From contig JAZHRO010000026.1 of the NCBI GenBank assembly GCA_037157565.1, forward strand, positions 31,982,501-32,046,500: DNA of 64,000 bases, in the 5' to 3' direction. This DNA comes from Thalassia testudinum. Its lineage: Eukaryota > Streptophyta > Magnoliopsida > Alismatales > Hydrocharitaceae. A program made the position numbers and the translations under genes. The notes under the pieces are model-generated. The model did no database searches. It was not told where the DNA came from and saw only the letters and a program-made list of their open reading frames with translations. Shown in pieces: positions 1 to 11,775 of this stretch; positions within the stretch are counted from its first letter, which is position 1; each line of letters opens with the position of its first letter.

Positions 1-563
1 GTGGCTGAGGGCAGCTGTAATGGTGCGATCACAGCCATTGGATGACAATCCAACAACCCGCGATTCTCCTTCCCAATTGGGGCACGGTGAGGGGGCGGCT
101 GCGATGGTGCCACATGGTGCCATCGTGACCGTTCATCTTCTTCTTGTATCTGATGATGTAGGTCGCTGATTAAGTTGATTTCTACACTGTTAGACTGTGA
201 ACGTCGATCCAGATCCATCTGCACAATTGGATTTGTCATCTGAGGTCTGGATCTTCTTTAATTTGCCCCTTGGCTCTTGATCTTCTATGGATTCCCTAGG
301 GTGTTATGGGAGTCTGATTTATGCGATCTTGGAAGCGTTGGACTCTCGTCGTAGTTTTGAACAGATCCATGCAGTTGGATCGATCATCCGCAGCCCCGAA
401 TTACCTGCAATGAATGATACCTCTCAAATAGCATAATTTTATGCATAAAACACATATATCAACTACGATGCAGAATGCGATGCATATGCATGTAGAATGT
501 TCATGTTAAGCTAAGATCTGGCTTAATTCAGGCGAATTAGGGCCTATGATTGCTGTGCAATCA
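1..563 (-). mobile_element. Partial LTR of the F family (element N), minus orientation
   Basis: This stretch aligns by eye with the two LTRs of element F (23239-24732 and 47570-48992). Shared blocks include the segment around the G-box palindrome at 113-134 and the end TGATTGCTGTGCAATCA at 547-563, which is the 5' tip of the LTR read on the minus strand. The rest lies outside the window, so a solo LTR cannot be told from the 5' LTR of a full element. Its right edge abuts TGCTT at 564, the probable target duplication, but the partner is not visible. It interrupts the 5' LTR of element A. Confidence 0.8.
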
Positions 564-1685
564 TGCTTCCCTCACTCAACGCAGTGGTAGTGCACTCGTC
601 CTTAAGCACAAAGATCGAACATTCGAACCGCAATCTACGGGCGTACGCGGATTAAATTCCGCCATGCGATAAAGAACCAACGATCGCGATGCTTCCACGT
701 CACTGGGCGCAATGAACGCCATCCAGCCATCCACCACCGAGCATCATCCAGCTGTCCGCGCATAATCCTCGCATGCACATCACGCCACATGGCGCAACTA
801 ATCAACGACGATTAGATGAGGCGCAATCGAAGGGTACGATCTTCGTGCTCTTTCAATCGCACGATGAAGATCCAACGATATGAAATCCACCTCGTCGTGC
901 CTATGCAATTTCAAGGCACAATCTCTGCGCTCACCACAGTCATGCAATCCATGATCGACGGTTGTGGTCACTCCATGTCAATCCAGTAGGGATGAGAGTA
1001 GCCTAACGCATGCGTGTGAGTGGAGGCGCCAGTTCAGCATGCACAGATTGGTCCAGTGTGGTCTAAGGCATGATCTGGGGCAGTTTAGGCTAGTTCAAGG
1101 CCCTTTCTTCACCTATAAAAGGCCTTATGGACACCCATTGTCTTCAATCTTCACCACCAAGCTTCCCACCACCTTCTAGAGCTTAAAGCAAAGTTCCTGG
1201 AGTCACCGAGCCACCGACGAAAGCATCTCCACAACTGTGGCTGCCTCAACACTCTACTTTTCGCATTTAAATTCTAGTTTGCTTTAGCTTGTAGTTTACA
1301 TTCCTTTAAGCATTACTCTAGTTTTGTCTTTCATAATTGTAAAATGGATTTTATGGTTCAAAGAAGCATTTGTTGCAATTATGCTTGTGTTATTTCTATG
1401 CATTCTAAGTTTGGTTCTCACTTTGATTAGCATATCATGCTTGGTTTTCTAAGGAGTAGTTAGCAACCACTTTCTTCTATGAAATTCTTAACCCTGCTCT
1501 CTCTCTCTCTCTCTCTCTCGCTATTCTTCATGTAAGAAAATCATCATGTGGAAATAAAGTAAGCAACTATACAATTTAATTTCTCACCTCTCTGAGATCA
1601 ACATTCGTACTCATCATCAAATCTTCTTAAAATTGATGTTGTAAATGCCAACAAACAAATTAACTAAGTGTGTTTCTCGACATCA
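564..1685 (+). repeat. 3' part of the 5' LTR of element A
   Basis: The segment ends in CATCA at 1681-1685, directly before a primer-binding site, which marks the 3' edge of a 5' LTR. A TATA-type box, TATAAAA, lies at 1114-1120, so transcription would start near 1145. A (CT)n run is at about 1496-1519. The 5' part of this LTR is lost upstream behind the inserted LTR that ends at 563. No matching 3' LTR of A is seen before 55092; later insertions have probably pushed it past the window. Confidence 0.75.
1114..1120 (+). promoter_or_regulatory. TATA box of the element A LTR
   Basis: TATAAAA in a GC-richer context, about 570 bp before the LTR end, as expected at the U3/R boundary of a plant LTR. 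Position and motif only. Confidence 0.5.
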
Positions 1686-1690
1686 GCTTT

Positions 1691-1708
1691 TGGCATCATT
1701 GCCGGGGA
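1691..1708 (+). other. Primer-binding site of element A (tRNA-Asp type)
   Basis: TGGCATCATTGCCGGGGA lies 5 bp after the LTR end and matches the Athila-type site complementary to the tRNA-Asp 3' end at 15 of 18 positions. The three mismatches are all transitions (G to A or C to T), as expected of decay by cytosine deamination. Confidence 0.8.
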
Positions 1709-2982
1709 GGCAATGGATGTTTTAGTCTCTTTCATGCTTGCATTGGGGGTATTCACATTTTCTAACTCATGTTTCTCTCTTTCTATTTTTTGGTTGTAGG
1801 AATCCTATGCATCGACAACAGGAGGAGCACATCCCAAGAGGGTAGATTGGGAGTAAAGTGCGGTGAAGATTTTGGTGAGTATCATCCTATCTATTGTAGT
1901 TTCATCATCCCTTTATCTATATACATACATACACATATATATATATATATATTACATTTAGGCTCGAGCATAAGCCTTAGGTTAGATTGTTTGCTTGCCT
2001 ACTAAGAAAATCTAAAATAAAAATATAAAAACCTCAAAAAAATTGACGTGGTTGATTTTTTCTTGACCCACATCTTGAACCCACCACCAAAACAAAAAAA
2101 AAAAATTCAGAGTGCTTTTCCTCTTGGAGTGATATTTGCAAAGCCAAACGTGTCTTGTATTGGGCCGCACCACTCAAATTCAAAATAATTCACCTAGTAT
2201 ACTTGCATAAACTCTAAGGGTGAATACATTAAGGTTATTTATTTCTAAGGCCACAACATTTGCTCTAAAGGAAATTGACTATCATCCGTTGTGTGCAAAA
2301 CATTGTGTGCCCATTACAAACATTGCTTGAATTCCCTAAGAAATTTTAATCCTAAAAATCACTAAAGCAAGGACGAAACTTTAAAAGACACCACATCCTA
2401 AAAACCTTGCTTGAGAACCATGTTTTGTTGGGTGCACACACAGCTCAAACTAGATTAATTAAGAAGCACAAACCCCTAACAATGCCTTATCACATGCCTT
2501 GAGCACAAGCACTAACCTAGCCCTAAATTAAAACTGAGTAGACGTGCCCTAGGTAGGACTAATCTAAGTCCTGGAAGTGTGTTTGGGTTTGTTGAGCACT
2601 TGGCCTTAATTCCCATCACAAAATCCGATGTCTGGGTTTAGGAGAAGCATCAAATGACTGTGGTTGAGGGGTATCAAGGAACCGAAGGCGCGAGCCGAAG
2701 GTAGAACCTTCCTCTCAATCCCATCGTAATCAACCTAGCTGGATTAACCTTGGGAAGGAAGGTCTAAGTGCTTGCATATTTGATCATTTTCCCCAAGGCT
2801 TCTATGTCACTTAGGCTACACTGTAGGGCTTAGTTTGTTTGCTTGGTTATGCACACATAATTCTCTCTTCTACCTCCTTTGCATCCCTCCTGATTCTTCT
2901 CTAGTGTATGCATGGAAGACGTTCACTTCACCCTTAGTTGGTTGAATTAGAGAGAAGCCCAAGAAGGAGACTAAGATACTCT
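1709..2982 (+). other. Untranslated leader of element A
   Basis: No gene is visible here. It is the long 5' leader usual for Athila elements, about 1.3 kb, similar in length to the leader of G (29691-31059). It holds an (AT)n run at about 1934-1952 and an A-rich stretch at about 2093-2103. Short reading frames in it have no recognisable product. Confidence 0.6.
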
Positions 2983-4053
2983 ATGGCTAGGATTGAGGAA
3001 ATGGCTGACTCGAGAATTGAGGATGTGGGGGACCAACCTCAACTTGATGCTATGGCCATTATCTAGGCTCAGATTGTAGCTAACCACTAGCTCCAGTAAC
3101 AACAAATCCAGACCATCATGCAGGCCATACACCAGTTGCAAAACCCTCAAGGGCAACCCCCTCCACCTGCACCAAACCCACCAAGACCCCTTGAGAACCA
3201 ACCAAGATCGCTTTGTGATTTTTATGATCCTTCTGCGATCCCTGTCAAACCTTATCTTAGGGTCCCCGAAGGGGGAGACAATTTTGAGCTGAAACTCAAT
3301 GTCCCTAGTTTGATCCAAAGACACTTTCATGGGAGCTCAAATGAGGACCCTTTCCAACACCTGGAGGATCTAGACAGGATTGCCTGAACTATGAAATCGA
3401 GGAACTTCCGCCTTGAGATTGTATTAATGAAGATGTTCCCGTTCTCCCTAAAAGACAAAGCTTCCCATTGGCTTAGAACTTTAGGGAGACCCGTCTCCAC
3501 TTGGGAGGAATTGAGGCATGCCTTCCTGAAGAAGTTTTTCCCCATAGGAAAAACCAATGCCCTCAGAAGAGCCATTACCATATTCACCCTGTAGAGTGGA
3601 GAACAATTCCATGAGGCATGGGAACAATTTAATGAGCTATTGAGGAAATGCCCACACCACGAGGTTCCAAGGTAGCAATTGGCCTAAATCTTCTACCATG
3701 GTTTGGACAACACCCTTAGGAATTTCATAGATGCCTCATGTGGAGGCAATTTTCTAAACAAAGACAAGGAAAGCGTGTTCGAACTCTTTGAGTCGATGGG
3801 TGAGAACTCACTTAATAATGCCTCCATGACCACATTCAATAAGTCTAGTCAACCCGGTGGTGAAATTTATGAAGTACAAGCTAATTCGGGTATGGTTGAC
3901 ATGGACATCATAGCGAAGAAGCTAGATCGGGTTGAGTTGGTGGATAAAAAGATTGATGAGCTTTTAAACCAATCTTGAGCCCCGATGCAAACCTTCTCCC
4001 TATCGAAGGGAGCACACAATGTCAACCTGGTTCAGTCTATGAACCAAATGCAC
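2983..4053 (+). pseudogene. Athila gag (N-terminal and core part) of element A, with stops
   Basis: Gag forms the virus-like particle. From the ATG at 2983 a single frame can be followed to 4053 without a frameshift, interrupted by eight stops (3064, 3088, 3097, 3385, 3592, 3673, 3685, 3976). Recognisable Athila Gag blocks are FELKLNVPSLIQRHFHG, the EDPFQHLEDL stretch, FPFSLKDKASHWL, and WEELRHAFLKKFFP, with DASCGGNF further on. They align with Gag of G (31393-32583). The stops mostly fit CAA/CAG, CGA or TGG codons changed by one C-to-T or G-to-A transition. The frame runs into solo LTR B at 4054 and resumes at 10605. Confidence 0.88.
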
Positions 4054-5997
4054 TGATGGTAACACCATCATGGGCCCTAACTAGCCACAATTAGTCAGAT
4101 TCAAATGGTAAAATCTCCTACTTAATCATCTTAAAGTCACATTCCACATCCATCTGATTTGAGAAGACAAGGAAATAAGGTTAATTTTGTTATTTTAACA
4201 GCACATCACAAATGCATATTAACCACGAGGTCACTCAGGGGTTAATTAAAGGTCAATTGAGCATAAAAGACTAAAAAATAGGTTCACATCGACTGAATCA
4301 GGGTTTCACGCATTTTGAGGATAGAAATAGTACTCAGAACCCTAATTATCAACCCCACTTAAATTGAAGAGGTTCTGGTCTGGATAAAATTAACCTAAAC
4401 CTTCTAAAATTCATATAAAAATATTCTAAGAGGTTTGGTACCTTTATTTTAACCATCTGAACTTATTTTGACCTAGAATAGAGTTTCAGACGGGAATTTG
4501 CCCTAATTTAGGCTTCTGTGCAATTTACCCAGTCATACATGGGCAAACGTCAAGGCCAAGTTCACTACTAGCTTCCTTGGGTCCAAATTAGGTCAATACT
4601 GAAATGTAGGCCTAATCAAAGTTCATCTTGACCTAGTTTGCATTTTAGCCCTTAAAAACTCTATTTTTCACACTCAGACCCCTAACTTTAAAGTTTCTTA
4701 CATCCATGCCCCTAACTTTTTCATCATACTCACAAGCAGGTCCTTGCTACCATTCGTGTGAATAAGACCTCTATCGCTGACTTTGAGCAAGGATTTCTCA
4801 CTCGATCTTCACCCAAATCTCTTCAAACTTGGAGAGATTATTCCTAAGATGATTCCCTACAGATTGGACCATGTCTCAAGATCATTCAACATTGGAATCT
4901 TGCCAGTGAAGCTTAAAAATTCCAAGTTTGAAAACTGGCCTTGAAGCAAGTTGAACTTGCTTGAATTGACTCTGTAAGGGACTGAAGAGTTTCTATTTAA
5001 ACCCCTCAAACTCCTAGTGTGCTTCTCAGCCAAGTTTCGACCTGAAAACACCCTTCCTTCTCCTCCAGCCACCGCAACTTCGGCTTCGGCGAGCCTCTTC
5101 AATTTCCTCCTTCAGTTGGCCAACGATCAAATTGACCGACCCATCTTATTCCTCTCTTCTTCACGGTTGAGACTAGACAAAGTTCGGCCGTCCCTGACCT
5201 TGTCTTCCTCGCTGAATCCTTCACCGTCACTATCATCTTCCCCACGTTCGGCTGATCAACGCCGAACGTGGTCTCTCTCTCTCTCCCCCCCCCACACACA
5301 CACACATACCCTAATCTCTCTCTCTCCTTCTATAGCATCTTTTCACACCCTTATATTCTAGATTCACCCACTAAAACCATCGTTCCACCACCATCTTCCC
5401 CATCACTGGTACGAGCTCGTGTCGACGCTGCACCACACCAAACCACTCACTACCACCTCCATGAGCTTCACCTCACCTCCACCTTCAAAAGCCCTCAACC
5501 AATTTCGTGAAGCAACCACTCCACGCCTCCAGCACCATCCCCATCACCGTCCGAGCACCATACACACGCACACACCAAATCACGACCACCACTACACTCG
5601 TCGTGGTCTAGCGAAGCTTCTGAGCAAATTTAATTGGGCCGCGAGGCCATGCTCGTGGGTTTTAGGTTTCGTCGGAGCTTTGTCATCGCCATCAAATATC
5701 CATGTTCGTCTGTCATCGTCCGATCAGCTCCGCAATCAATGCCACTTCCTAGAGTAGTGCATTGCATTCAAGAAGGCTTCCAAGTTTTCAATTGGAAGAA
5801 AAGGCCACGCAATAGCATCTAATTAGAGGAAGCTCATACTAATAGCTACACGTAGGAGGAACTCTCAAATTAGTCCCACATCGTGGGCTTTAGAATCCAC
5901 AATAGCGTATAATACGCATTGTGTGCCTCAGTTGTTTGCCTCAACACAGGGGTGAGGTTCCCTCGCCTCACGTGACCCGTACACCTCACCTGCTACC

Positions 5998-8900
5998 TGA
6001 TGAGACACTCATCATGATCTCTAATTACCCCTAATTAACTAGTCTTCCTAGTTAATTAGCTAGGGTTATGAATATATAAGGGTTAATTTTAGAATAAGGG
6101 ATACTTAGTTAAGGACCTTAAAATAAGTTAAAAATGACATTTTATCATTCAATTAACATTATTAATAATTTAGATAATAATTAGACTCGAAATCCTACTA
6201 ATCATTTCCTTAATTAATAAGATAAGTAACATAAGTATAATGTATACTTAAATATGTAATAACTTAAGTGATTTTACTTAATCAAATAAATTAATCTAAA
6301 AAGGTCAAAAATGTAAATTCAAGGTGTAAACATAATATTTACCTTATTTACTAACATATATAAAAAGTTGAAAAAGATATAAATTAAAATAAACCTTCAA
6401 AACCTGGGTTTACATTTTAGTCCTTAATTTTCATTACAGTCGAGTCCTTATTTACCACATAGGTCCTTAGGTTTTATTACTTCTAAGTCCCTCTTCGTCT
6501 TCTTCTTCTTCTTCTTCTCCAGCCAAACGAATGGCTAGCGGTAGAGAGTCATCCTACCGCGCGATCACCGCCCTGCCGACATCATTCCTCTTTGCCCAAG
6601 CTCTTGCAGCTTGCACTCACCACCTCCACTTGATCCATCGGTTTGGATCATCCGTAAATCCTATTTTTCAATGGGAGTTAACCTCACCATCATCGGAGAC
6701 GACGACGGAGGTTAAGCTCCTCGAGCTTCTTCTTCGGCCTGACCCTGCCCCTCCCTTCATCGCAAAATGATATAAATACCCCCTCACACCTCCGATTTTA
6801 GCAAGTTGGCTCCCTTCCCTCTTCTAACACCGAAGCCGACTTCGATAGGCTATTTTTCCAAACCTCCGGCGAACCCTCATTCCATCTTCCAATTTCCTCC
6901 ATCTACCTTAAGTAGCCGAGGAAATTCGTCGTGGTCTTCCGCACCTCTGACAAAGGCGCCGGCCATAGGATTCCTCCGCTCCACCTCAAATTCGCCCGCC
7001 GGAGCTCTTTCTTCAACCCTCTGATTTCATCGTCCGCTATGAAACTTTGGCGGAACCCTATTGACCCCTTCGTCCAGGTAACAGTAGACTAGGAGTAGGA
7101 GTAGGAGTAGGCTAGCTTAGTTAGTTAGTTTAGTTAGTTAGGTTAGAGTAATTTTAGAATGTAGCTTCATCTCTTCCAGCTCCGGCGAGTTCCTTGAGCT
7201 CGCCAGAGACTTTAATTTTGTCTTTTAACTCGCTATACACCTTCTTATATCTTCCATGTTCATTTCTAATCCACTAAATAGTTTAATTAGATCACCTAAA
7301 CGCCTAATTCATATCTCACCTTCACCGACTAGTTCACTGTCCATGGTGACAGAAGTCGGCCTAATTCCATCTTCACTGGGTTCTTTCGTCATCTTTCATC
7401 ACTAATGAACCCTAATCGACTCTATATTACCTATTACTATCATCTATAATTAAACACCCAAATTTAATTTAAGTTTTTGAGTTTACTGTCCATGGCGGCT
7501 CAAGAACAATTCAAACTATAAATTAAATATATATTTATGATTAATAATACCTGTTGACTTCAATTAACTACTCAATCGAGTAGTTAAATCAAGTCCTGAG
7601 CTTAAACCAATCAAAAATTTAAGAAACAGGTTTACTGTCAAATCTTATATTTCAATGAATAAACAAGGAATTTAATGTGAAACAGAGGTTCCTTGAAACC
7701 TCAGAATCATTTTTGGATTAAAAATAGTTAATTTTGTGAATCTGTACATGCATTTTGTATTTTCTGGAATCACCGGAGCTCCGGCGAGCTCCGACGAGTC
7801 AAAGTTGAGTTGCAGCCTCTAGAAATTGTTAAATGACTCCAAAATGTTAGTATAAGGATTACTGATCATTTTTAAGAAATTTGCTTGAGGTTTCATTCAC
7901 TGGAGCTTAAGATTTAACTTCATCTTCCCTAACTCCGGCGAGTTGGAGAAGACTGTTATGAAGGATTTGAGAAACACTTAAGGAGTTCAGAAGCTTCAGT
8001 GCAATGCACTGAAGCTATTTTAACTTTTAAAACACTGTAATAAACATTGATTTACTCTATCGAACAAACACCTAATTTAGTCCAGGCGGTGAGCCTGAAA
8101 CCCTAGAGATTAAGGTTGAAACTCAAATCTGAAGATCTGAGTGAGCTCCAGATGATGAAGAGAATCTAATTGATGCATTAATTTCTTAGGAAGAAGCTTT
8201 AAACAAAAAGTCAAATTTCAAGCTTCTACAGTCAAACTTAAGTCTAATAATGGTGTTCTGAGCTTAAATTGAGGAATTGAGATGTGCAGGTTGTTTCTGG
8301 AATCTCATTTGATGATCTGAAATGAAGTTAATTAAGCTCAGATGATGTTTTTAGTTAAAATTTTGTTCCTGTTAAATTTGGGTTACTCTGGAACCCAAAC
8401 CAACAGAAGCACTGTTCTGTTGAAATTCAAAACTAAAACCTGCCCAGATTAATTAGTTAAAACCCTTAGAATTAATATAAATAGATTAGGAACACTTTAA
8501 AGTGTCTGTTGCACAAATTGATAACTGAAAATTAATCTCTGAAGTTTTCAGAGAAGAGAATAGCTCTCTGCAGGTTCTGTAGGCCTCAAGAGCTTAAAAT
8601 CCACTCTAACTGAAGCAGAATTGTTTAAATAATGTATACAGACCTTTAAATAGATGAGAGAAGTCCATCTGAGGACTTCCCTAAGTTAAAACATTTCTAG
8701 GCTTGTTATAAAACCCGTAGAAACCCCTGATTTCATCCTTTAAATTGAAGAGCTAAACATAATTAAAACATTAAATTGACCTTAAAATTGAATAGATTAT
8801 CCTTAGAGCTTTCCAACGAACTTTAAATCATCGAATTTGGAGCTCTGGGTAGGAAGTTGTGATCAATTGAATTCGGGTCTGGAAGGGTTACTTTGTCCCA

Positions 8901-9967
8901 CCTCGGATATCCACGAGCGCGCGCCTGAGTATAAAACTTTTTCGTTCCTATGGCTATGCAGTCGTCAAGCGCAAGGCGCGGTTTCGATTCTGATTTGAGC
9001 ATTATTCTGAGTGTGTGTGGGCATTGGCCGGCGGGTGTGTGCGCCCTTGGGGGCATGTGTGCGGATGTGATTATGTGACCTGGGAGGGTAAGAGTGTTTG
9101 GGCTGGGAGGTTGGGTTGAGCCGATGCGGCTCGATACTGTGAACCGATTAAGAAACAAACTGAAACATACCTAATTGAGGTTAGGCGAGGGCCGAGTAGG
9201 GTCTGGTCCCACCCTTGATCTCAGGGTGCTGTGTATCCTCGAAAAAACCTCGCTGCAAATACAAAATCTTTTGGGTTTAAAAAGTAAAAAAAAAACCCGG
9301 TTCAGCTAAAATTGGAAAGAGAAGCTGCTGAAGAAAGCTAAAGACTAAGGAACAAAAGAAAGAAACTAAGGGAAGAAGAGAAGGTAGGAGAAGATTAAAG
9401 GGAAAAAGAACTAAGGAAATAGAAGAAAGAGAGCTCGACAGAGAAGAAAATAAAAGAGAGAGAAGAAACAAGAAAGAAAGAAAGAAAAGATTAGAGGCTG
9501 AGAGAGATGAAAAATTAAACGAAATTTATCTTGCATACTTTTTGTTCTTAATTGTAAAAGGCATGCTTTAGTTGGATAATTTTCTAATTGCCTTAATGAA
9601 ATAAAATTGAAAAAATAGCATGTTTACTTGTTAATAAAGTATAACATTTTGAGTAAATATGTTTTCATATGGAATTTTGTATGATCTTCATAGTTTAAAT
9701 ATTTGACAAAATTCATGTTTTGATAAGTAAAACTAGTTTTACCTCCAAAACTTAAAGAGATAAAAGGAAATTAGTGAATTTGGAGAAAAATTATTATGCC
9801 TCCCAGTGAACGACCTAAACTCAACCAGTAAAAATTTCTAAAATGTTAGGTTAATTTGACCCTATACTACACAATTGACACAACTTCGAGTTAACCTAAG
9901 TGATTTCTTCTACTCTTAATTAAGTGAAATTAACTTAATTACTGAGTTGAGTGAAAAACATGCATCA
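5998..9967 (+). mobile_element. Giant solo LTR C1 (3970 bp) inside B
   Basis: It starts TGATGAGACACTCATCA, ends GCATCA, and is flanked by CTACC at 5993-5997 and 9968-9972. A TATA box (TATAAATA) lies at 6771-6778, about 770 bp in. A (CTT)n run is just upstream at about 6498-6519. GGAGTA tandem units lie at about 7090-7110, CCGGAGCTCCGG at 7773-7784, and a purine-rich GAAAGAAA tract at about 9310-9490. No protein domain is recognisable; short frames near 8823-9158 and 9277-9471 are low-complexity or LTR sequence. LTRs of about 4 kb occur in the Tat/Ogre branch of Ty3/gypsy, but no internal region is present to confirm this. Confidence 0.85.
6771..6778 (+). promoter_or_regulatory. TATA box of LTR C1
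   Basis: TATAAATA followed by CCCCCTCAC. The same motif and context recur at 12544-12551 in C2. Confidence 0.6.
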
Positions 9968-10604
9968 CTACCCCACGCCAGTGGGTTTGGTCCTTGGTTC
10001 ACTTACCCGCATCCGATTACTTGTTACTGTACACCCATATACCCGGATCTGAGAGAAGAAAATCTGAGGAGGACGAGGGGGTTTTTGCACTGTGTGCCTC
10101 GAGGTGCATGCCAGCGCACTCTATACATAGCAAAATGCTAAGGTTCTAAGGTTCTGAAGGATAAGGTGTCTAACCTTAGCCTCCAATGTCTGACATTGGC
10201 TGACCACTGTGGATTTATTTGGATCTGCTCTTACGTGGATATTCCTGATTAGTGGTTGAAAACCACTGTTGAAATATTTGACTCTGAATATTGTTGGGAT
10301 TAATGCTTAATTCTAGGGTTAAATTGGTGGTTTCAACCACCATTTTTAGTCCCTTATTTTTATTCTTGTCCCTAACATTTGAGATACATTATTGCTTCTA
10401 TATTGAATATCATTTTGTTTAATTGATTCACTTGCATTACTTTCTATTGAATATTGTGATAAGAGGATTGATCTGCCTTATTTGCTCCCTGCGAACGATC
10501 TCGGAACTCACGTTTGTTTCTCGAGCATATAAATTTAAATGTCGCATTGATTTTCGTTGCTATACTACAACGCAATATTTTTACAACGATTTTCGATCTC
10601 AACA

Positions 10605-11775
10605 TGCACCTGGAATAACCCCAAACTTTGTTCCAAGGAGGGACCTTTGTTCCCTCATATCCTAAGTATTCTTTCCCCTCCCCTCCGACACCTTCTACTT
10701 TTGAAGATGCCAATGCCATCTAGGGTTATTCTAAGCCTAACCCTTTCTCCAACACATACAACTCTGGATGGCGTAACCACCCAAACTTTACCTGGTTGTA
10801 TCAAAAACTGAACCAATACCAAAACCAACCCTGACCGAATCCTTCCTACTACCAACAGGACCAACCTGATAGACTACCCTACAACTAGAATAGGGCAGGT
10901 CCTACACAGCAAAGCCAAATGGACACCCTGATTAAGATGATGGCTAACATGAACCAAAAACATCAGGAGGAAATGGCTTTGGTGAAGGGACAATTGAGCC
11001 AACTATTGGATACAAAACAACAAGGATCCCTTCCTTCTCAGCCATAGCCGAACCCAAGGAATGTAATGAACAGAGGCTACAATCCTCAAGGGTTCTAGCA
11101 AAACCAGGGGCAAGCCCATGTGATTTTACAAGCCCCTCAAACACCCCCTGGATTTTCCACTTCTTCTTCTTCTTCTCAAGGACTCAACCCTAGTTCCAAT
11201 GCCTCAGCCAATGGTGTTACTTTGAGAAGTGGTACCCAAACCCAGGAACCCCAATGGCCAACCCCTCCCATAATAGTAAATCCCAACGTAATTGATGATT
11301 CTGAGGATGAACAGGAGGAACCCAAGATTCAGGAACTTGACCTAATTCAAACCCAAATCCCATACCCTGAAGCCTTGGATAAGGGCAAGAAGAAGAAAAA
11401 TGTGGCGGACAACAAGGAGTTTTTGGAGATATTTCAACAAGGACAAATCAATATACCCCTCCTTGAAGTAATTAATCATATCCTGGCTTATGCGAAGGTT
11501 TTGAAAGATATTTATACACCTAAGCGTAAGCCAAGAACCCAAGCACATAGAAAGGTAGTGCTATCTGAGTAGGCTAGTTCGGTGATTTTAAGTAGCCTAC
11601 CTCCTAGGAGGACAGAACCTAGAGCACCTTTGATCTCTTGTAATATTGGTGATTTAACTTTTGACAGAGTGCTCCTGGATTTAGTGCTTCAATAAACCTG
11701 ATCCTGACTACCCTTTATCACCAGTTCGGATTTGGAGAACTCAAGCCTACACCTGTGACTATCTAACTAGCTAAC
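10605..11775 (+). pseudogene. Gag C-terminal region and start of protease, element A
   Basis: This continues the gag split at 4053. It encodes the Athila block NPFSNTYNSGWRNHPNF (about 10740-10790), then a Q-rich linker. At 11120-11572 there is an open frame with TLRSGTQTQ, a K-rich stretch, and the conserved block INIPLLEVINHILAYAK. A stop follows at 11570-11572. Next comes the protease region. The catalytic area corresponding to LLDLGSSINL in G and F is present at about 11670-11700, but a small deletion shifts the frame after LLDL and creates a stop. It ends at the insertion of C2 inside the L-A-N segment of the protease. Confidence 0.85.

Larger units (their letters stand above)
4054..10604 (+). 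mobile_element. Solo LTR B in A's gag, itself split by C1
   Basis: The element starts TGATGGTAACACCATCA and ends CAACA, flanked by the direct repeat TGCAC (4049-4053 and 10605-10609). Without C1 and one copy of its target duplication it is about 2576 bp. No primer-binding site, coding domain or second LTR lies inside, so it is a solo LTR left by LTR-LTR recombination. A degenerate TATA (TATTTAAA) is at about 4994. The stretch 5276-5330 is a CT/CACA microsatellite. The partial LTR L (from 60777) is the same family: both share the terminal palindrome region and a block containing CATCTGAAC at about 4459 and 61179. Confidence 0.85.

Noticed and set aside
547..563. Tip palindromes as terminal inverted repeats or footprints of DNA transposons (MITEs)
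   Set aside because: The palindromes are at one edge only, the elements have TG...CA ends and 5-bp duplications, and where full elements exist they carry LTR-element genes.
1691..1708. Asp-tRNA-like sequences as tRNA genes
   Set aside because: Only the 18 bases complementary to the tRNA 3' end are present, at the place of primer-binding sites, with no tRNA fold.
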